Assembly: GCA_964423875.1 (NCBI GenBank)
Contig: CAYRGS010000001.1
Span: forward strand, 1 to 64,000
DNA length: 64,000 nt
Reading direction: 5' to 3'
DNA from: CAYRGS01 sp964423875
Lineage (GTDB): Bacteria; UBA8248; JACPRG01; G963555815
The first letter of the stretch is position 1; every line of letters starts with the position of its first letter. A program made the translations under genes and the position numbers. Below the pieces are notes generated by a model. The model worked only from the letters and a program-made list of their open reading frames with translations. It was not told the DNA's origin and ran no database searches. Below, in pieces: positions 1-8,038 of this stretch.

Positions 1-112
1 GGTGAGCCGCCCCGGGCGCGCGCGCGGGCGGGGGGGGGGGGGGCGCGGGGGGGGGGGGGGGGGGGAGGGGGGACGCGGTCTTCGCCGTCATTCCCCGAAT
101 TCGAAGACCGCC
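1..112. other. Low-complexity poly-G scaffold edge
   Basis: The first ~76 bases are almost only G with a few C and A, unlike any other part of the window, and sit directly beside the 3' end of ppiD. Long G runs at a scaffold end are a common two-colour sequencing or assembly artefact. No gene is visible here. Treat the sequence upstream of about position 75 as unreliable. Confidence 0.7.
75..111. repeat. 10-bp perfect inverted repeat after ppiD
   Basis: Arms at 75-84 and 102-111 (GCGGTCTTCG and its reverse complement) are separated by 17 bases. The hairpin lies immediately after the ppiD stop codon (113-115, minus strand). It could be the stem of a transcription terminator, but no T run follows on the minus strand. 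Because it abuts the poly-G edge it could also be a fold-back read artefact. Confidence 0.5.
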
Positions 113-2005
113 TCACAGATTCATCCCCGGCCGGATCTCCACCTCGGCTGAGCGGCGCAGGGCGTTCGCCCAGCTTCGCAGGACAAGGCCCTGCTTGCCC
201 TGAAGGTACTGGGCGCGAAACCGGCCGTCGTCCTTCTTCAACTCCGCTAGGTCGGCCACCTTGCGGCCGGTGACGACGAAAAGCATCCGCCCGCCTTGCG
301 CCGCGGCCTGACCGGCCCGGCCCACCTTCAACCCGAAGATCTTCCCGTAGAATTCACCCCCCGCCTGGGGGGAGGCGAGGGGCCGGATCCTGGTGAAGAA
401 GGGGGTTTCTGACACCTTCAGTCCTTCCCTCTTGGCGATCTCCCGCAGGCGTCCGCCCCCATCGAGGGATTTCACCCAACCCTTGGACCGCTCCTCGGCC
501 AGGCGCTCGCTCTGCCTTTGGACATACGCCTTCCGGGCCTCTTTGCGGACCTCTTTCAGGTCCGGAATCCGCGAGGCCCGTTCGGCCGTGACGCGAACCA
601 CGTACCAGCCGCTGTCTCCTTCGATGGGGTCGCTCAATTCCCCTTTGGCGAGCTGGAGCGCAGCCGCGGCGACCTTCCGGAAGTCCGGAACAGGCAGCCC
701 CTTGCCGTCGGCGGAGAAGAATTTCGAAACGCCCCGCTTGATCCCCGCCGTTTGCGGGAAACTGTCGAACGCCCTTCCCTCCGAGACCTCGACCCAGAAC
801 TTCTCGATGGCGTCCCGGGCGTCCGCCGCCGCGCGGGCAGTGCGGAGTCCGTCCATGAGGGAGGCCTTCACTTCGGAAAGCGGCCGCAGCCGCTCGGGTT
901 CAATCGCGTCCAGGCGAACGATGTGAAAGCCGAACGGGGTCTTGACGGGGCCCTTCATCTCGCCCGTCTTCATCGCAAACAGGGCTTTCTCGAACGCGGG
1001 GTCCAACTCGCCCCGGGCGATGGCGCCCAGGTTTCCCCCATCAGCGGCGTTCGGGTCGTCCGAAAACTTTTTCGCCAACGCGGCGAAATCCTCGCCGTCG
1101 CGCAGGCGCCGCAGCAGGCCTTCGGCCTTGTTCTTCGCCTTTGCGACATCGTCCGGCTTAGCCTCGGGCCGCACCTTTATCAGGATGTGCTGCGCCTTGC
1201 GCCGCGCAACCTCCCGGAACTCTTCCTTTCTTGCCTCGTACGCCTGGGCGACCCCCTCCTCCGTCACCTTTACGGACCGCTCAAAGGACTGGATATCGGC
1301 GAAGAGATAAGCGGCCTGGACCTTCTTGGGGACGCGGAACCGCTCCTTTTCCCGATCGAAAAAGGCGCGCAGATCGTCTTCTTTGACCTCCACTTCCTTC
1401 TCCAGGCGGTCGGGCGGGAAAATCAGGTATCGCACCTTGACCCCCTCCCGGCTCCAGCGGTAGGCGTCCTCGACCTCCGGCCCGGTCACCTTGACGCTGT
1501 CCCGGATGATGGACTCCATCCTCCTGAGAAGGAGAATCTCCCTTTGTTCTTCCTCGTACGCCGCGACGGGGACGCGGTTGCGCCGCAGGATTTCCAAGTA
1601 GAGGGGGCGATCAAACCGGCCGTTACGCTGGAACGCCGGCCGACTCTGGATGTGGCGGGCCACCTCTTCATTGGAGATCGAGATCCCGGCCAGGCGGGCC
1701 TGCCGGCTTTGAAGCCTGGAACGGATGATCGTCTCTATCGCCTGCCTGCCGAGCTGAAGCCGGTTCAGTGCCGCTTTATCCAGGGCGCCGCCGTACATCC
1801 TGCGCACAAGGTCATACGTTTGCCGGTAAGCCGCCTGATACTCGCTGAGGGAGAGGGGCTCGCCGTCCACCGTTGCGACCACATCCCTCGTGAACGGCCC
1901 TTGGGCGGCGTTCCAGCCGAAAAAACCCACAAAGGTCACAACGATCATGCCCATCATGACCTTGATGAACCAGGCATTCGCGTGCTTGCGCATGAACTTC
2001 AACAT
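113..2005 (-). CDS. ppiD: PpiD/SurA-type periplasmic peptidyl-prolyl isomerase
   Basis: Membrane-anchored periplasmic folding factor of 630 residues, the usual PpiD length. One N-terminal transmembrane segment (about residues 15-34) is followed by a SurA_N-like chaperone region. A parvulin rotamase domain lies at roughly 265-365, with the block QHILIKV, the pattern FSDDPNAADGGNLG and the closing PFGFHIVRLD. A C-terminal second lobe follows. The ATG at 2005 has GGAGG upstream, though 11 bases away. It is divergent from mreB across a 355-base spacer. The family helps newly secreted outer-membrane proteins fold near the Sec translocon; that role is inferred from the family. A plain SurA homologue is less likely because of the membrane anchor. 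Confidence 0.85.
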   Translation of the reverse strand: MLKFMRKHANAWFIKVMMGMIVVTFVGFFGWNAAQGPFTRDVVATVDGEPLSLSEYQAAYRQTYDLVRRMYGGALDKAALNRLQLGRQAIETIIRSRLQSRQARLAGISISNEEVARHIQSRPAFQRNGRFDRPLYLEILRRNRVPVAAYEEEQREILLLRRMESIIRDSVKVTGPEVEDAYRWSREGVKVRYLIFPPDRLEKEVEVKEDDLRAFFDREKERFRVPKKVQAAYLFADIQSFERSVKVTEEGVAQAYEARKEEFREVARRKAQHILIKVRPEAKPDDVAKAKNKAEGLLRRLRDGEDFAALAKKFSDDPNAADGGNLGAIARGELDPAFEKALFAMKTGEMKGPVKTPFGFHIVRLDAIEPERLRPLSEVKASLMDGLRTARAAADARDAIEKFWVEVSEGRAFDSFPQTAGIKRGVSKFFSADGKGLPVPDFRKVAAAALQLAKGELSDPIEGDSGWYVVRVTAERASRIPDLKEVRKEARKAYVQRQSERLAEERSKGWVKSLDGGGRLREIAKREGLKVSETPFFTRIRPLASPQAGGEFYGKIFGLKVGRAGQAAAQGGRMLFVVTGRKVADLAELKKDDGRFRAQYLQGKQGLVLRSWANALRRSAEVEIRPGMNL

Positions 2006-2224
2006 CGGGGAATCAACCTCCGGTGCATGGGGGCCGTTGAGTTTCCGGTTACGATCCCTGGTTGTTTAACTACAGGTTTTCTACCCGTATTTGACAAGAT
2101 CGATACCGAGTATGCCGATAAGGGTTGTCGAGATATCCACCAATTTAGACCATCGCCGGCCGGAAATCAAGATCCTCCGTAAGCCTCGGAGAATGAAGGT
2201 TCAAATTAAATTCACGCATTTCGC

Positions 2225-2253
2225 TTGCCATCCGTGTCATTGAATTGTTAAAT
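2225..2253 (+). promoter_or_regulatory. Candidate sigma70-type promoter for the mre operon
   Basis: A -35-like TTGCCA (2225-2230), a 17-base spacer and a -10-like TTAAAT (2248-2253) would start a transcript about 100 bases before mreB. It lies in the 355-base divergent ppiD/mreB spacer (2006-2360), in which I see no gene. A second, weaker pair (TTGTCC at 2297, TACAGA at 2320) is an alternative. Sequence match only. Confidence 0.4.
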
Positions 2254-2360
2254 TGCGCTCCAGGAAGGTGTTATGCGCCTTGGGCCTGGATCTGTCTTGT
2301 CCATGGAACTCGAACCGAATACAGACTTTAAAGTGAATCCGCAATGACGAGTCCAAAAAT

Positions 2361-3343
2361 ATGCTATTGAACCGGCTTTTTGGGTTGCTGTCCGACGACT
2401 TGGCCGTGGACCTGGGGACGGCCAACACGCTGGTCTACGTCAGGGGAAAAGGAGTTGTGCTGAAAGAGCCTTCGGTGGTCGCCATCCATAAGGATACGCA
2501 GCAAGTTCTGGCCGTCGGGGCCGAGGCCAAAAACATGCTGGGGCGGACGCCCGGATCCATCGAGGCCATCCGTCCTATGAAGGACGGCGTCATCGCCAAT
2601 TTCGAAATCACCGAGATCATGCTCCGTCACTTCATCCGCAAGGTGCACAACCGCAAGACGCTCGTCCGGCCCCGAATGATCGTCTGCGTACCCNNNNNNN
2701 NNNCGCTGGTGCCCGGGAGGTCTTCCTCATTGAAGAGCCGATGGCCGCGGCCATCGGCGTCGGCCTGCCCATCCAGGAAGCCTCGGGAAATATGATCCTC
2801 GACATCGGGGGCGGGACCACCGAGATCGCGGTGATCTCCCTGGCGGGCATCGTGTACAGCAAATCCATTCGCGTGGGCGGCGACGAGATGGATGAATCCA
2901 TCCTCAACTACGTCAAGCGCAGCTACAACCTGCTCATCGGCGATCGGACCGCCGAAAAAGTCAAGATACAGATCGGCTCCGCTTACCCGATGGATGACCG
3001 TCGGACGATGGAGGTCAAAGGGAGAGATCTGGTGACGGGCGTTCCCAAGACCATCATCATCACCGACGAGGAAGTCCGCGAAGCCTTGAACGAGCCCGTC
3101 CAATCCATCGTGGATGTCGTGAAGATCGCCCTGGAGCGCACGCCGCCGGAGCTTTCCTCCGACATCGTCGACAAAGGCATCATGCTGGCCGGAGGGGTGG
3201 GGCTGATCCGGGGGCTCGACATCCTGCTCCGGGAGGAAACCGGTCTGCCCATCACCGTAGCCGAAGATCCGCTCTCCGCCGTGGTCATGGGGACGGGCAA
3301 GGTGCTGGACGAGATCGACCTGTTGCGCAAATTGACAATCTAA
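2361..3343 (+). CDS. mreB: Rod shape-determining protein MreB (interrupted by an assembly gap)
   Basis: Actin-like ATPase that forms membrane filaments and positions the elongasome. The N-terminal half reads DDLAVDLGTANTLVYV (phosphate-1 motif). After the gap the reading continues with AGAREVFLIEEPMAAAIGVG and the phosphate-2 motif LDIGGGTTEIAVIS. The two halves are in different frames only because 2694-2703 are Ns. The readable halves give about 111 and 212 residues, whereas MreB is normally 340-347, so roughly 18-24 residues (the SGITxVExRAV stretch) are missing. It is the first gene of mreB-mreC-mreD-mrdA-rodA. The gene is probably intact in the organism. Confidence 0.95.
2694..2703. other. 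Assembly gap (10 Ns)
   Basis: Ten Ns interrupt mreB between the CVP motif and AGAREVF. From the length of MreB proteins the true missing sequence should be near 54-70 bases, so the ten Ns are a placeholder, not a measured length. The downstream coordinates are therefore offset from the real chromosome. Confidence 0.95.
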
Positions 3344-3353
3344 CGTTCGGAGA

Positions 3354-4199
3354 ATGTTTGTTTCCATGAGGCCAATCAGCGAGCGACGCCAGGACATCCT
3401 GTTGGTGTGCGGCCTGATTATCTTCTCGCTGACCCTGATGACCCTCCAGGTGCGCCACAAAAGGCTCGCCCTTCCCGTTGAGCGGCTGATGCTGGCCATC
3501 AGCGGTCCGATTCAATCCCTGGTCCACAAGCCGGTGGGGGCCCTTCGGCGGCTGAGCATCAAACTCTCCTCGGTGGAAAACCTCCGGGAGGTGAACGAAT
3601 CCCTGAAGGCCGAGGTGCAGCGTCTGCGCACCGTGGAAACCACTTACCGGGAGCTTCTTCTCAAGAACGCGCGGCTGCGCCGGCTCCTTCTTTTCCAGCA
3701 GCAGATGCCCTTCCAGACCGTCACGGCTTCGGTGATCGCCCGGGCCTTCGCCAACTGGTCGAAGACCATCACCCTGGACGTCGGATCTGAGTCCGGTTTC
3801 AAGGAAAAACTCCCCGTCCTGAATCATCAGGGGATTGTGGGCCACATCATCCGGGTCGCCCCGAAGCACGCGGTAGTTCAACTGATCACCGACGCCCGCG
3901 GCGCGGTGGACGCCCTGATCCAACGCACCCGAACGGGCGGGATCTTCATCGGATCATCCAACGGCCGCAACACCGGATACCTGTGGTACGTTTCCCGGGA
4001 GGAAGACATCCGGGTGAACGACCAGGTCATCTCCTCGGGTTACGGGGGGGTCTACCCCAAAGGCGTTCCGGTGGGTGTGGTAAAGGCCGTGGACCGCAGC
4101 GGCACGGAGATGTTTCAGACCATTGACGTACGGCCCGCCGTGGATTTTTCCCGTCTTGAAGAAGTCCTCGTTGTGGTGGGCCGGCGACCTCCCCGATGA
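3354..4199 (+). CDS. mreC: Cell shape-determining protein MreC
   Basis: Bitopic inner-membrane scaffold of the elongasome, linking MreB filaments to PBP2/RodA. It has 281 residues, with a transmembrane segment at about 14-32, a coiled coil at about 65-110 (ENLREVNESLKAEVQRLR) and then the two beta-barrel domains, including ANWSKTITLDVGSESG and GYGGVYPKGVPVGVV, hallmarks of the family. The ATG at 3354 has GGAGA directly against it, so the second ATG at 3366 with the same site 13 bases away is a realistic alternative start. It begins 10 bases after mreB and overlaps mreD by four bases (ATGA). Confidence 0.95.
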   Translation: MFVSMRPISERRQDILLVCGLIIFSLTLMTLQVRHKRLALPVERLMLAISGPIQSLVHKPVGALRRLSIKLSSVENLREVNESLKAEVQRLRTVETTYRELLLKNARLRRLLLFQQQMPFQTVTASVIARAFANWSKTITLDVGSESGFKEKLPVLNHQGIVGHIIRVAPKHAVVQLITDARGAVDALIQRTRTGGIFIGSSNGRNTGYLWYVSREEDIRVNDQVISSGYGGVYPKGVPVGVVKAVDRSGTEMFQTIDVRPAVDFSRLEEVLVVVGRRPPR

Positions 4200-4714
4200 T
4201 CTTTCTGTATGACCTCGGCCTGATCGTTGTCATTCTCGTTCTACAAACAACCCTGGCCGAGTTTGTGGCCGATTTGACGGGTGCCACGCCGGACCTGATC
4301 CTCCTTCTGGTCGTCGGCTTCGGGCTGTTGCGGGGGAAGAAGGCCGGAATCGGTTACGGTTGGGGGTTGGGCCTGCTCCAGGACGGCCTCTCGGGAGACC
4401 TTCTGGGCCAGAACGTCCTGTCCAAAGGGCTCATCGGGTACGTCACGGGGGCGTTTCACCGAAACTTGGGGTACCATACGATGATCACCCCGCTTCTGGT
4501 CGTCCCCCTGGCCACCCTGTTCAACGCGGCAATCCACCTGGGCACGAAGTTTCTACTGTACGAGGTCTCGGTGGACAAAACCGTGTGGACGACGCTCGGG
4601 ACCATCGTTTTGCTCAACACCGCGGTCAGCCCCCTGGTGAGTTGGACGGTCCGGACTTATACACTCCGGGTGAAGCGGTCGGCGGGCGATGTCTCTCTGG
4701 GAAGGTCTCGATGA
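4196..4714 (+). CDS. mreD: Rod shape-determining protein MreD
   Basis: Small polytopic membrane protein of the elongasome, 172 residues with about five hydrophobic segments, typical of MreD. The motif GYGWGLGLLQDGLSGDLLGQN matches the conserved GxxxGLLxDxLSG-like family core. It overlaps mreC and mrdA by four bases at each end (ATGA), which suggests translational coupling. The exact role of the family in cell-shape maintenance is known only in outline. The assignment rests on hydrophobicity, size and position. Confidence 0.9.
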   Translation: MIFLYDLGLIVVILVLQTTLAEFVADLTGATPDLILLLVVGFGLLRGKKAGIGYGWGLGLLQDGLSGDLLGQNVLSKGLIGYVTGAFHRNLGYHTMITPLLVVPLATLFNAAIHLGTKFLLYEVSVDKTVWTTLGTIVLLNTAVSPLVSWTVRTYTLRVKRSAGDVSLGRSR

Positions 4715-6645
4715 ACTTTCGAAAGCTGCGCCGAACCCAGTCCGAACTACAGACGGGAAACCTGAACCGGCGTCTCATGTCGATCGGGATCATCGCGTTC
4801 GTCTTCATCGGCGCCCTCACCATCCGGCTCTGGGATCTGCAAGTGACCCACGGAGAGGACTTCCGCCGCCGCTCCGAGACCAACCGGATCACGACGAAAC
4901 TCGTTCCCGGGTTGCGGGGGAAGATTCTCGACCGCGATGGACGGTTGCTGGCGGGAACCCGGGCGGCCTTTCATCTCGCCCTGATCGTCCGCTCCGTCCC
5001 CGACCTGTCGAAGACCCTCAAGCACCTGCAAGCGCAAACCGGCCTCGACCCCGATTGGGCCCGATCCCGGATTCACCGGGGTAATCTCTTCAAGCCCATC
5101 GTCGTCCAGAAGAACCTTCCCCGCGAGGCGGTCGGGCAGGTGATGGAACACCGCTGGCAGCTTCCCGGCGTTCTCCTCCAGATCAATCCCCAGCGCGAGT
5201 ATCCCCAGCGGGACACCGCCGCACACCTGATGGGGTACCTCGGGGAGGTCTCGGACGCACAACTTAAGAAGAAGCGAGGCTACCGGAGCGGCGACATGAC
5301 CGGAAAGCAGGGCATCGAGCGGGAGTTCGAAGAGGTCCTGCGAGGCGCGTACGGCAAGCGTTTAATCGAGGTGGACGCCTTCGGGCGCGAAATCAAGCTG
5401 ATCGGAGTCCGGCCGGCCAAACCCGGCCGGAACCTGGTTTTGACCCTGGATCTGGACCTGCAGAAAAAGGCCGAGTCGCTGTTGGCCGGCCAGCCCGGGG
5501 TGCTGATCGCCATGGACCCGCGCAACGGCGAGATTCTCGCCCTGGCCAGCAACCCGCGTTTTGATCCCAACACCCTGACCCAGGGGATGAGTCCGTCGTC
5601 CTGGGGCTCTCTCCTCCAGAACCCCCTGCGCGTCTTGCAGGACCGCGCCACCCGGGGCCTGTATCCCCCCGGATCGGTCTTCAAGATCATCATGGTCGCC
5701 GCCGCGCTGGAGGAGGGTGTCCTCGATCTTTCGGAAACCCTGTATTGTCCCGGCCAGTTCAGGTTCGGCGCCCGGACCTACCGGTGCTGGAAGTCCGGCG
5801 GGCACGGCAACGTCAACCTGCACCGGGCCCTCGTTGAATCGTGCGACGCGTTTTTCTATCAGCTCGGGCTGAAGCTGGGGATCGACCGCATTGCCCGATA
5901 CGCCTCCGGCTTCGGCATGGGACGGCCGACGGGCATCGTCAGCCGGGGGGAGAAAGGCGGGGTCGTTGCGTCCCCCGCTTGGAAAAAGAAGACCAAGGGC
6001 CAGCCGTGGTATGCCGGGGAGACCATCTCCGTTGCCATCGGGCAAGGCTATACCCTGGTGACCCCGATGCAGATGGCCGTCCTCATCGCCGCCGTCGCCA
6101 ACGGAGGAACCCTCCTTCGGCCAAATCTCGTCCGCCGGATCGAGGAGAACGACGGCACGGTCCGGGATACCTTCGGGCCGGAGGTCCGAGGACGCCTTCC
6201 CGTCAGCCCGAAAAACCTGGAGATCATCCGGACCGCCTTGCGGGGTGTCGTCCAGGATGCGCGGGGCACCGGATTCCGGGCCAAGGTGCCGGGAATCCAG
6301 GTCGCCGGCAAGACCGGAACGGCTCAGGTCGTTCGGCTCAAGCACCGAAAGGACTCGAAGGAACAGCGGGAGGGACCCCGCTTGTTCCGGGACCATGCCT
6401 GGTTCGTGGCGTTTGCGCCCTATGAAGAACCCACCATCGCCGTTGTCGTCCTGGCCGAACACGCCGGAGTGGGGGGGAGCCGCTACGCCCCCCTGGCCCG
6501 GGATCTGATCGCCTACCACCTCGGCATCCGGATGGAAAAACGGCCGCCGGGCGCGCAGTTCTCCAGAACACCCGCCGCCGGACGGAGGGCCTCCGCCTCG
6601 GTGCGTCCGCGCGGGGCCGAGGCCCGCCGTGCGGGAGCCTTGTGA
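4711..6645 (+). CDS. mrdA: Penicillin-binding protein 2 (elongasome transpeptidase)
   Basis: Peptidoglycan D,D-transpeptidase that works with RodA in side-wall synthesis. It has 644 residues from the ATG at 4711, which overlaps the mreD stop by four bases. One N-terminal membrane anchor (about 24-44) is followed by the dimerisation region (KILDRDGRLLA). The transpeptidase domain carries PPGSVFK (catalytic Ser322), the SxD motif VESCDAFFY and KTGTAQ (Lys534). The SxD in place of SxN is normal for PBP2. A basic Ala/Arg-rich C-terminal tail of about 30 residues is unusual but not in a functional region. Methionine 1 fits better than an upstream start because the upstream frame overlaps mreD. Confidence 0.96.
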   Translation: MNFRKLRRTQSELQTGNLNRRLMSIGIIAFVFIGALTIRLWDLQVTHGEDFRRRSETNRITTKLVPGLRGKILDRDGRLLAGTRAAFHLALIVRSVPDLSKTLKHLQAQTGLDPDWARSRIHRGNLFKPIVVQKNLPREAVGQVMEHRWQLPGVLLQINPQREYPQRDTAAHLMGYLGEVSDAQLKKKRGYRSGDMTGKQGIEREFEEVLRGAYGKRLIEVDAFGREIKLIGVRPAKPGRNLVLTLDLDLQKKAESLLAGQPGVLIAMDPRNGEILALASNPRFDPNTLTQGMSPSSWGSLLQNPLRVLQDRATRGLYPPGSVFKIIMVAAALEEGVLDLSETLYCPGQFRFGARTYRCWKSGGHGNVNLHRALVESCDAFFYQLGLKLGIDRIARYASGFGMGRPTGIVSRGEKGGVVASPAWKKKTKGQPWYAGETISVAIGQGYTLVTPMQMAVLIAAVANGGTLLRPNLVRRIEENDGTVRDTFGPEVRGRLPVSPKNLEIIRTALRGVVQDARGTGFRAKVPGIQVAGKTGTAQVVRLKHRKDSKEQREGPRLFRDHAWFVAFAPYEEPTIAVVVLAEHAGVGGSRYAPLARDLIAYHLGIRMEKRPPGAQFSRTPAAGRRASASVRPRGAEARRAGAL

Positions 6646-7739
6646 TGTTCGAGCGCCGCCTCCTCGCCCAGCTGGACTGGAGAATCATCCTCGTCACCTT
6701 CCTCCTGGCCGCGACGGGTGTCACCATGATTTACAGCGCCACCTATTCCAAGAGCGGGGGATTAGAGGGACTTTACATTCGCCAGCTCTACTGGTTCGGG
6801 ATCGGCCTGCTCGGCGTCACGCTTCTGCTTTTCACGGATTACCGGCTCGTTCACCGCCATGCCTATCTGGTGTACGGCGTGGCCGTTGTGCTCCTGATTC
6901 TGGTTTCGCTTTGGGGCAGAAGCGTCGGGGGGGCCCAGCGGTGGCTCGTCTTCGGCCCCGTCCGCGTTCAACCCTCCGAGCTCGCCAAGCTGGCGGTGAT
7001 CATCGCGCTGGCCCGGTACTTTTCAAACGAAGAAAAGAGGGGATTGCTGCGGCTCCGGGACTTGGCGATGCCGGCCGCCATCATCCTGGTTCCGGCCGCC
7101 CTGGTGGCCAAAGAGCCGGATCTGGGCACGGCCCTGGTCATCATCCTGATCGGTCTCACGGTGGTGGCGACTGTCGGTCTTCGCTTCGGGACGAGCATCA
7201 TCCTGGCGATGGGCGCGGTGGCCGCGACCTCCGTCGGCTGGTTCTTTCTGAAGGGCTATCAGAAGGAACGGATCTTGACGGTCATCCATGGGGGAGATCC
7301 CCTGGGCGCCGGCTACCACAGCCTGCAAGCCAAAATCTCCATTGGCTCCGGCGGGCTGCTGGGAAAGGGGTTGCTGGAGGGCACGCAGAGTCAGCTCCAC
7401 TTCCTTCCCGCGTCACACACCGATTTCATCCTGGCGGTTCTGGCGGAGGAGGTGGGGTTCGTCGGCTCGATGTGGATGTTGGGTCTGTTCTCGATCCTGA
7501 TCGCCCTGGGGTTGACCGTCGCCTACCGGTCCCGGGACTTCTTCGGGTCGATTTTGGCCGCCGGGGTGGTGGGCTATTTGTGCCTGCACGTTGTTCTCAA
7601 CGTCGCCATGTCGACGGGCATGCTTCCCGTCGTCGGGCTCCCGCTTCCCCTGATGAGCTATGGAGGTTCGTCCATCGTGGTGACGCTGCTGGGGATCGGC
7701 TTGCTCCTGAACATCCGGATGCGGCGGTTCAGTTTCTGA
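6645..7739 (+). CDS. rodA: Rod shape-determining protein RodA (SEDS glycosyltransferase)
   Basis: Peptidoglycan polymerase of the SEDS family, partner of PBP2. It has 364 residues and about ten membrane segments, with conserved blocks GGAQRWL, KEPDLGTALV, HTDFILAVLAEEVGF and the C-terminal PLPLMSYGGSS. The last block contains the region linked to SEDS function. The ATG at 6645 overlaps the mrdA stop (TGATG); a GTG directly before it at 6642 could also serve. It is the last gene of the shape operon. FtsW is the main alternative, but the position directly after PBP2 supports RodA. Confidence 0.95.
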   Translation: MFERRLLAQLDWRIILVTFLLAATGVTMIYSATYSKSGGLEGLYIRQLYWFGIGLLGVTLLLFTDYRLVHRHAYLVYGVAVVLLILVSLWGRSVGGAQRWLVFGPVRVQPSELAKLAVIIALARYFSNEEKRGLLRLRDLAMPAAIILVPAALVAKEPDLGTALVIILIGLTVVATVGLRFGTSIILAMGAVAATSVGWFFLKGYQKERILTVIHGGDPLGAGYHSLQAKISIGSGGLLGKGLLEGTQSQLHFLPASHTDFILAVLAEEVGFVGSMWMLGLFSILIALGLTVAYRSRDFFGSILAAGVVGYLCLHVVLNVAMSTGMLPVVGLPLPLMSYGGSSIVVTLLGIGLLLNIRMRRFSF

Positions 7740-8038
7740 AAACCGGAAATGGCCCGGTTCCCACGGGAGAGGCCGTTCCCCCGGGCGTTTCTTGACATTT
7801 CGAAGGCGGGCGGTAACTATCTATAGGGTCAGGGTTCCGAAGAGCCGGCGTCCTGATCGTCCACCCGGGCGCGTCGTTGGTTGGAGGGGAGGGAGGGGCG
7901 GCCTTTTCGACCGGCCCGACCCATTGAGCCCTCCTTTCAAACGGCCTCCGAGACCAGAACACCAAATCCAAACGGCCGTGACGGGATGACACCGCGGGGC
8001 CAGGAACGTCCGAGCCAACCTTTTTCTTCCTGTCTGCC
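7740..8038. other. rodA-rng intergenic region
   Basis: About 300 bases without a convincing gene. A six-base-pair stem (7741-7746 with 7754-7759) follows rodA but has no T run, so termination there is doubtful. A near-consensus -35 box at 7792 probably drives rng, leaving a leader of about 215 bases in which I recognise no known riboregulator. Confidence 0.5.
7792..7820 (+). promoter_or_regulatory. Candidate promoter for rng
   Basis: A perfect TTGACA (7792-7797) is followed after 17 bases by AACTAT (7815-7820); TAACTA one base earlier is an alternative -10. It lies in the rodA-rng gap. The -35 match is strong and the -10 is weak. Confidence 0.45.

Noticed and set aside
2091..2116. TTGACA at 2091 as the mreB promoter
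   Set aside because: The -35 is perfect but no reasonable -10 lies at 16-18 bases; the pair at 2225-2253 fits better.
518..2182. Long open frame on the plus strand opposite ppiD (554 codons)
   Set aside because: It is antisense to a well-conserved gene and has the Pro/Arg/Asp/Gly-rich composition of a GC-rich shadow frame, with no recognisable domain.
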